From Muribaculaceae bacterium (GTDB taxonomy: Bacteria > Bacteroidota > Bacteroidia > Bacteroidales > Muribaculaceae): 7,349 bases of DNA. The translations under genes and the position numbers were made by a program. Shown in pieces: positions 6,088 through 7,349 of the stretch. The stretch is from NCBI GenBank assembly GCA_029052265.1, contig JAIDJJ010000319.1, forward strand, positions 1-7,349, written 5' to 3'. Below the pieces are notes generated by a model. That model was not told the DNA's origin. It ran no database searches and worked only from the letters and a program-made list of their open reading frames with translations. How positions within the stretch are numbered: position 1 is the stretch's first letter; every line of letters begins with the position of its first letter.

Positions 6088-6372
6088 ATGGGCAAAAGCA
6101 TCATCAGATTAACTTTGGTGATTACAGCCGTTATTTCGGTTGCTGCCATTCTCATAGGATGCGGTTATAAATGACTGTCGGAAAACATGGACCTTAAACG
6201 CTCTTATCTGATACAAAACGGGATAGCGGGAGATTCCCTTCTCATAACGGCAGCCCACGCCCGTGTCGGACTCACCTACCGTTTAAAAGGATCGGAAACC
6301 GGCTACATTCAAGGCTATGAGGTGCTGACAGCAACAGAACTTAAGAATCTCAACAAAGATATTGACAGATAA
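6088..6372 (+). pseudogene. Small lipoprotein gene interrupted by an in-frame TGA
   Basis: From the ATG at 6088, 28 codons encode a lipoprotein signal peptide: a basic start (MGKSIIR), a hydrophobic core and a lipobox ILIGC with Cys25, then Gly-Tyr-Lys and TGA at 6172-6174. The same frame continues after the TGA with Leu-Ser-Glu-Asn-Met and stays open for 65 codons to TAA at 6370-6372. The whole would be a lipoprotein of about 94 residues with one nonsense codon, consistent with a TGG-to-TGA change (Lys-Trp-Leu). The downstream half alone (from ATG 6187, 61 residues, rich in charged residues) lacks any export signal. TGA is a normal stop elsewhere in this window (the SDR gene). Alternatives are a genuine 28-residue lipopeptide followed by an independent small ORF, or a sequencing error. 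The family is unknown. Confidence 0.6.
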
Positions 6373-6555
6373 TAATAACAATTTCAGAACGCAAACGTTA
6401 TATTCTTAAGGGTCGACATAAGCCGGCAGCATCACGTGTCTTGTTTATTTCAGACATCCGTACAAGCCAATCGTGTCAGACCTCCCCAAATTTAGATTAA
6501 CAATCAGTGCTTTATAGAAACCAAAATTCTTAAAAGCCATAAACACAAAAAGACA
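6373..6555. other. Intergenic region before the FKBP gene
   Basis: No gene is seen in these 183 bp. I found no exact TAnnTTTG box on the plus strand, so the FKBP promoter is not identified. Only short imperfect inverted repeats are present, for example CTTGT at 6440-6444 with ACAAG at 6462-6466. Confidence 0.5.
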
Positions 6556-7146
6556 ATGGATAAATTAAGTTATGCCTGGGGCATGGCACTTGGCCAGCAG
6601 CTCCGCGCGATGGGTGTCAGCAATCTCGACAATGCTGAATTTGACGAAGGTGTTCACGCCGCTTTTGACGGTAAAGAAACCAAGATCACACCTGAAGAGG
6701 CAAATAAACTGATCCAGGAATATCTCCAGGAGCTTACCGAGAAAAAAGCTGCCGAAATCAAATCAGTAGGAGAAAAATTCCTTGAAGAAAACAAAAAGAA
6801 TGAGAACGTGAAAGTGACCGCTTCCGGTCTGCAGTATGTGGTAGATAAGGAAGGTACCGGCGAACAGCCTACTGCCACCGACGAAGTGACCGTACACTAC
6901 ACCGGCAAACTTCTCGACGGCACAGTATTCGACAGCTCCGTAAGCCGTGGCGAGCCTGCAACTTTCCCGCTCAACCGTGTGATTCCGGGATGGACAGAAG
7001 GCGTCCAGCTTATGAAAGAGGGTGCGAAGTATACTTTCTTTATTCCATCCGACCTTGCGTATGGTCCTCAGGGTGTACCCAACGCCATACCTCCCCACTC
7101 CACACTTATTTTTGATGTGGAACTTATCAAAGTCGTAAAAAAATAA
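6556..7146 (+). CDS. FKBP-type peptidyl-prolyl cis-trans isomerase, cytoplasmic
   Basis: This is a prolyl isomerase and probable folding factor of 196 residues. Residues about 1-82 form the helical N-terminal dimerisation domain of the FkpA/Mip type (YAWGMALGQQL near the start, then a long charged helix to about residue 84). Residues about 88-194 are the FKBP domain, with active-site residues Tyr115 (VHYTG), Phe125-Asp126 (TVFDSS), Val142-Ile143, Trp146 (IPGWTEG), Tyr169 (LAYGPQG) and Phe186 (LIFDVELIKV). Unlike FkpA or Mip, it has no signal peptide or lipobox; the ATG at 6556 directly precedes the dimerisation domain, so a cytoplasmic location is expected. The next gene starts 12 bp after its stop, which points to an operon with a lipoprotein. 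Confidence 0.95.
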   Translation: MDKLSYAWGMALGQQLRAMGVSNLDNAEFDEGVHAAFDGKETKITPEEANKLIQEYLQELTEKKAAEIKSVGEKFLEENKKNENVKVTASGLQYVVDKEGTGEQPTATDEVTVHYTGKLLDGTVFDSSVSRGEPATFPLNRVIPGWTEGVQLMKEGAKYTFFIPSDLAYGPQGVPNAIPPHSTLIFDVELIKVVKK

Positions 7147-7158
7147 GAGCCGATAATT

Positions 7159-7349
7159 ATGAAAAAATCTCTAATCCCCGCCGTGATGGCTGCTGTGGCT
7201 ATAGTTTCCGCAGGCTCATTCGCCTCTTGCAACGGCAATAAGACAAGCAAAGAAGATTCTGCAAATGTCATCGAAGAAATGGTGGCTACTGTAGAGGAAG
7301 CGACAGCACCGAGCGATACAGCCAAATATGGCGCGGCATTCTTCAACAA
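7159..7349 (+). CDS. Lipoprotein, N-terminal part only; probably a second FKBP-family isomerase
   Basis: The ATG at 7159 starts a 63-codon open stretch that runs off the right edge. It encodes a lipoprotein signal peptide (MKKSLIPAVMAAVAIVSAGS) with lipobox FASC and Cys24. After this comes a low-complexity linker rich in Asn, Lys, Ser, Glu and Thr, then Lys-Tyr-Gly-Ala-Ala-Phe-Phe. The protein is exported and lipidated. The catalytic part is outside the window. A second, exported FKBP is suggested because Bacteroidales often carry a cytoplasmic and a lipoprotein FKBP gene in tandem, and the start of an FkpA-like N-domain would be expected about here. This is inference; the lipoprotein call itself is firm. 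Confidence 0.8.
   Translation, partial: MKKSLIPAVMAAVAIVSAGSFASCNGNKTSKEDSANVIEEMVATVEEATAPSDTAKYGAAFFN

Noticed and set aside
6172..6174. TGA as selenocysteine or as tryptophan under an alternative code
   Set aside because: No convincing SECIS-like hairpin follows the TGA, and TGA ends the SDR gene at its expected C-terminus, so a standard stop caused by mutation is simpler.

Overview
The window looks like a chromosomal segment from a Bacteroidales gut bacterium, possibly Muribaculaceae. Four exact copies of the Bacteroidota -7 promoter box (TAnnTTTG) sit at sensible distances from genes. Shine-Dalgarno sequences are absent in front of the genes. The protein set also fits: an EpsC-like serine acetyltransferase, tandem FKBP isomerases, and Bacteroidota-type lipoprotein and outer-membrane proteins. 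The family-level assignment is inference.

Left part (1-1858, minus strand): cysE (serine O-acetyltransferase) is followed by cysK (cysteine synthase A), which runs off the left edge. Together they make L-cysteine from L-serine, acetyl-CoA and sulfide. CysE ends in the Gly-x-Gly-Ile type tail known to dock into CysK. cysK has its own strong promoter, and a cluster of four ATACCA/TGGTAT half-sites spaced about one or two helical turns apart lies on and upstream of its -33 box.

Middle (2094-4806): an NAD-type short-chain dehydrogenase/reductase (plus strand) with an unusual 40-residue N-terminal extension converges, with 8 bp between stop codons, on a membrane-anchored Amidase_2-type peptidoglycan amidase (minus strand). 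Upstream of the amidase, also on the minus strand, is the most distinctive gene here: a single 359-residue ORF that joins a complete free-methionine-(R)-sulfoxide reductase GAF domain to a complete LOG/TIGR00730 nucleotide phosphoribohydrolase domain. A tRNA-Gln(UUG) unit with its own promoter and an intrinsic terminator precedes it.

Right part (5041-7349, plus strand): an AT-rich, gene-poor stretch leads into a small secreted beta-barrel-like protein. Next comes a short lipoprotein gene that appears broken by an in-frame TGA. After a 183-bp gap comes a pair of FKBP-type prolyl isomerase-type genes, one cytoplasmic and one a lipoprotein cut by the right edge; the identity of the second is only partly supported.

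No mobile element, CRISPR array, rRNA or defence system was found. The points most worth following up are the fRMsr-LOG fusion, the cysK operator cluster and the interrupted lipoprotein.
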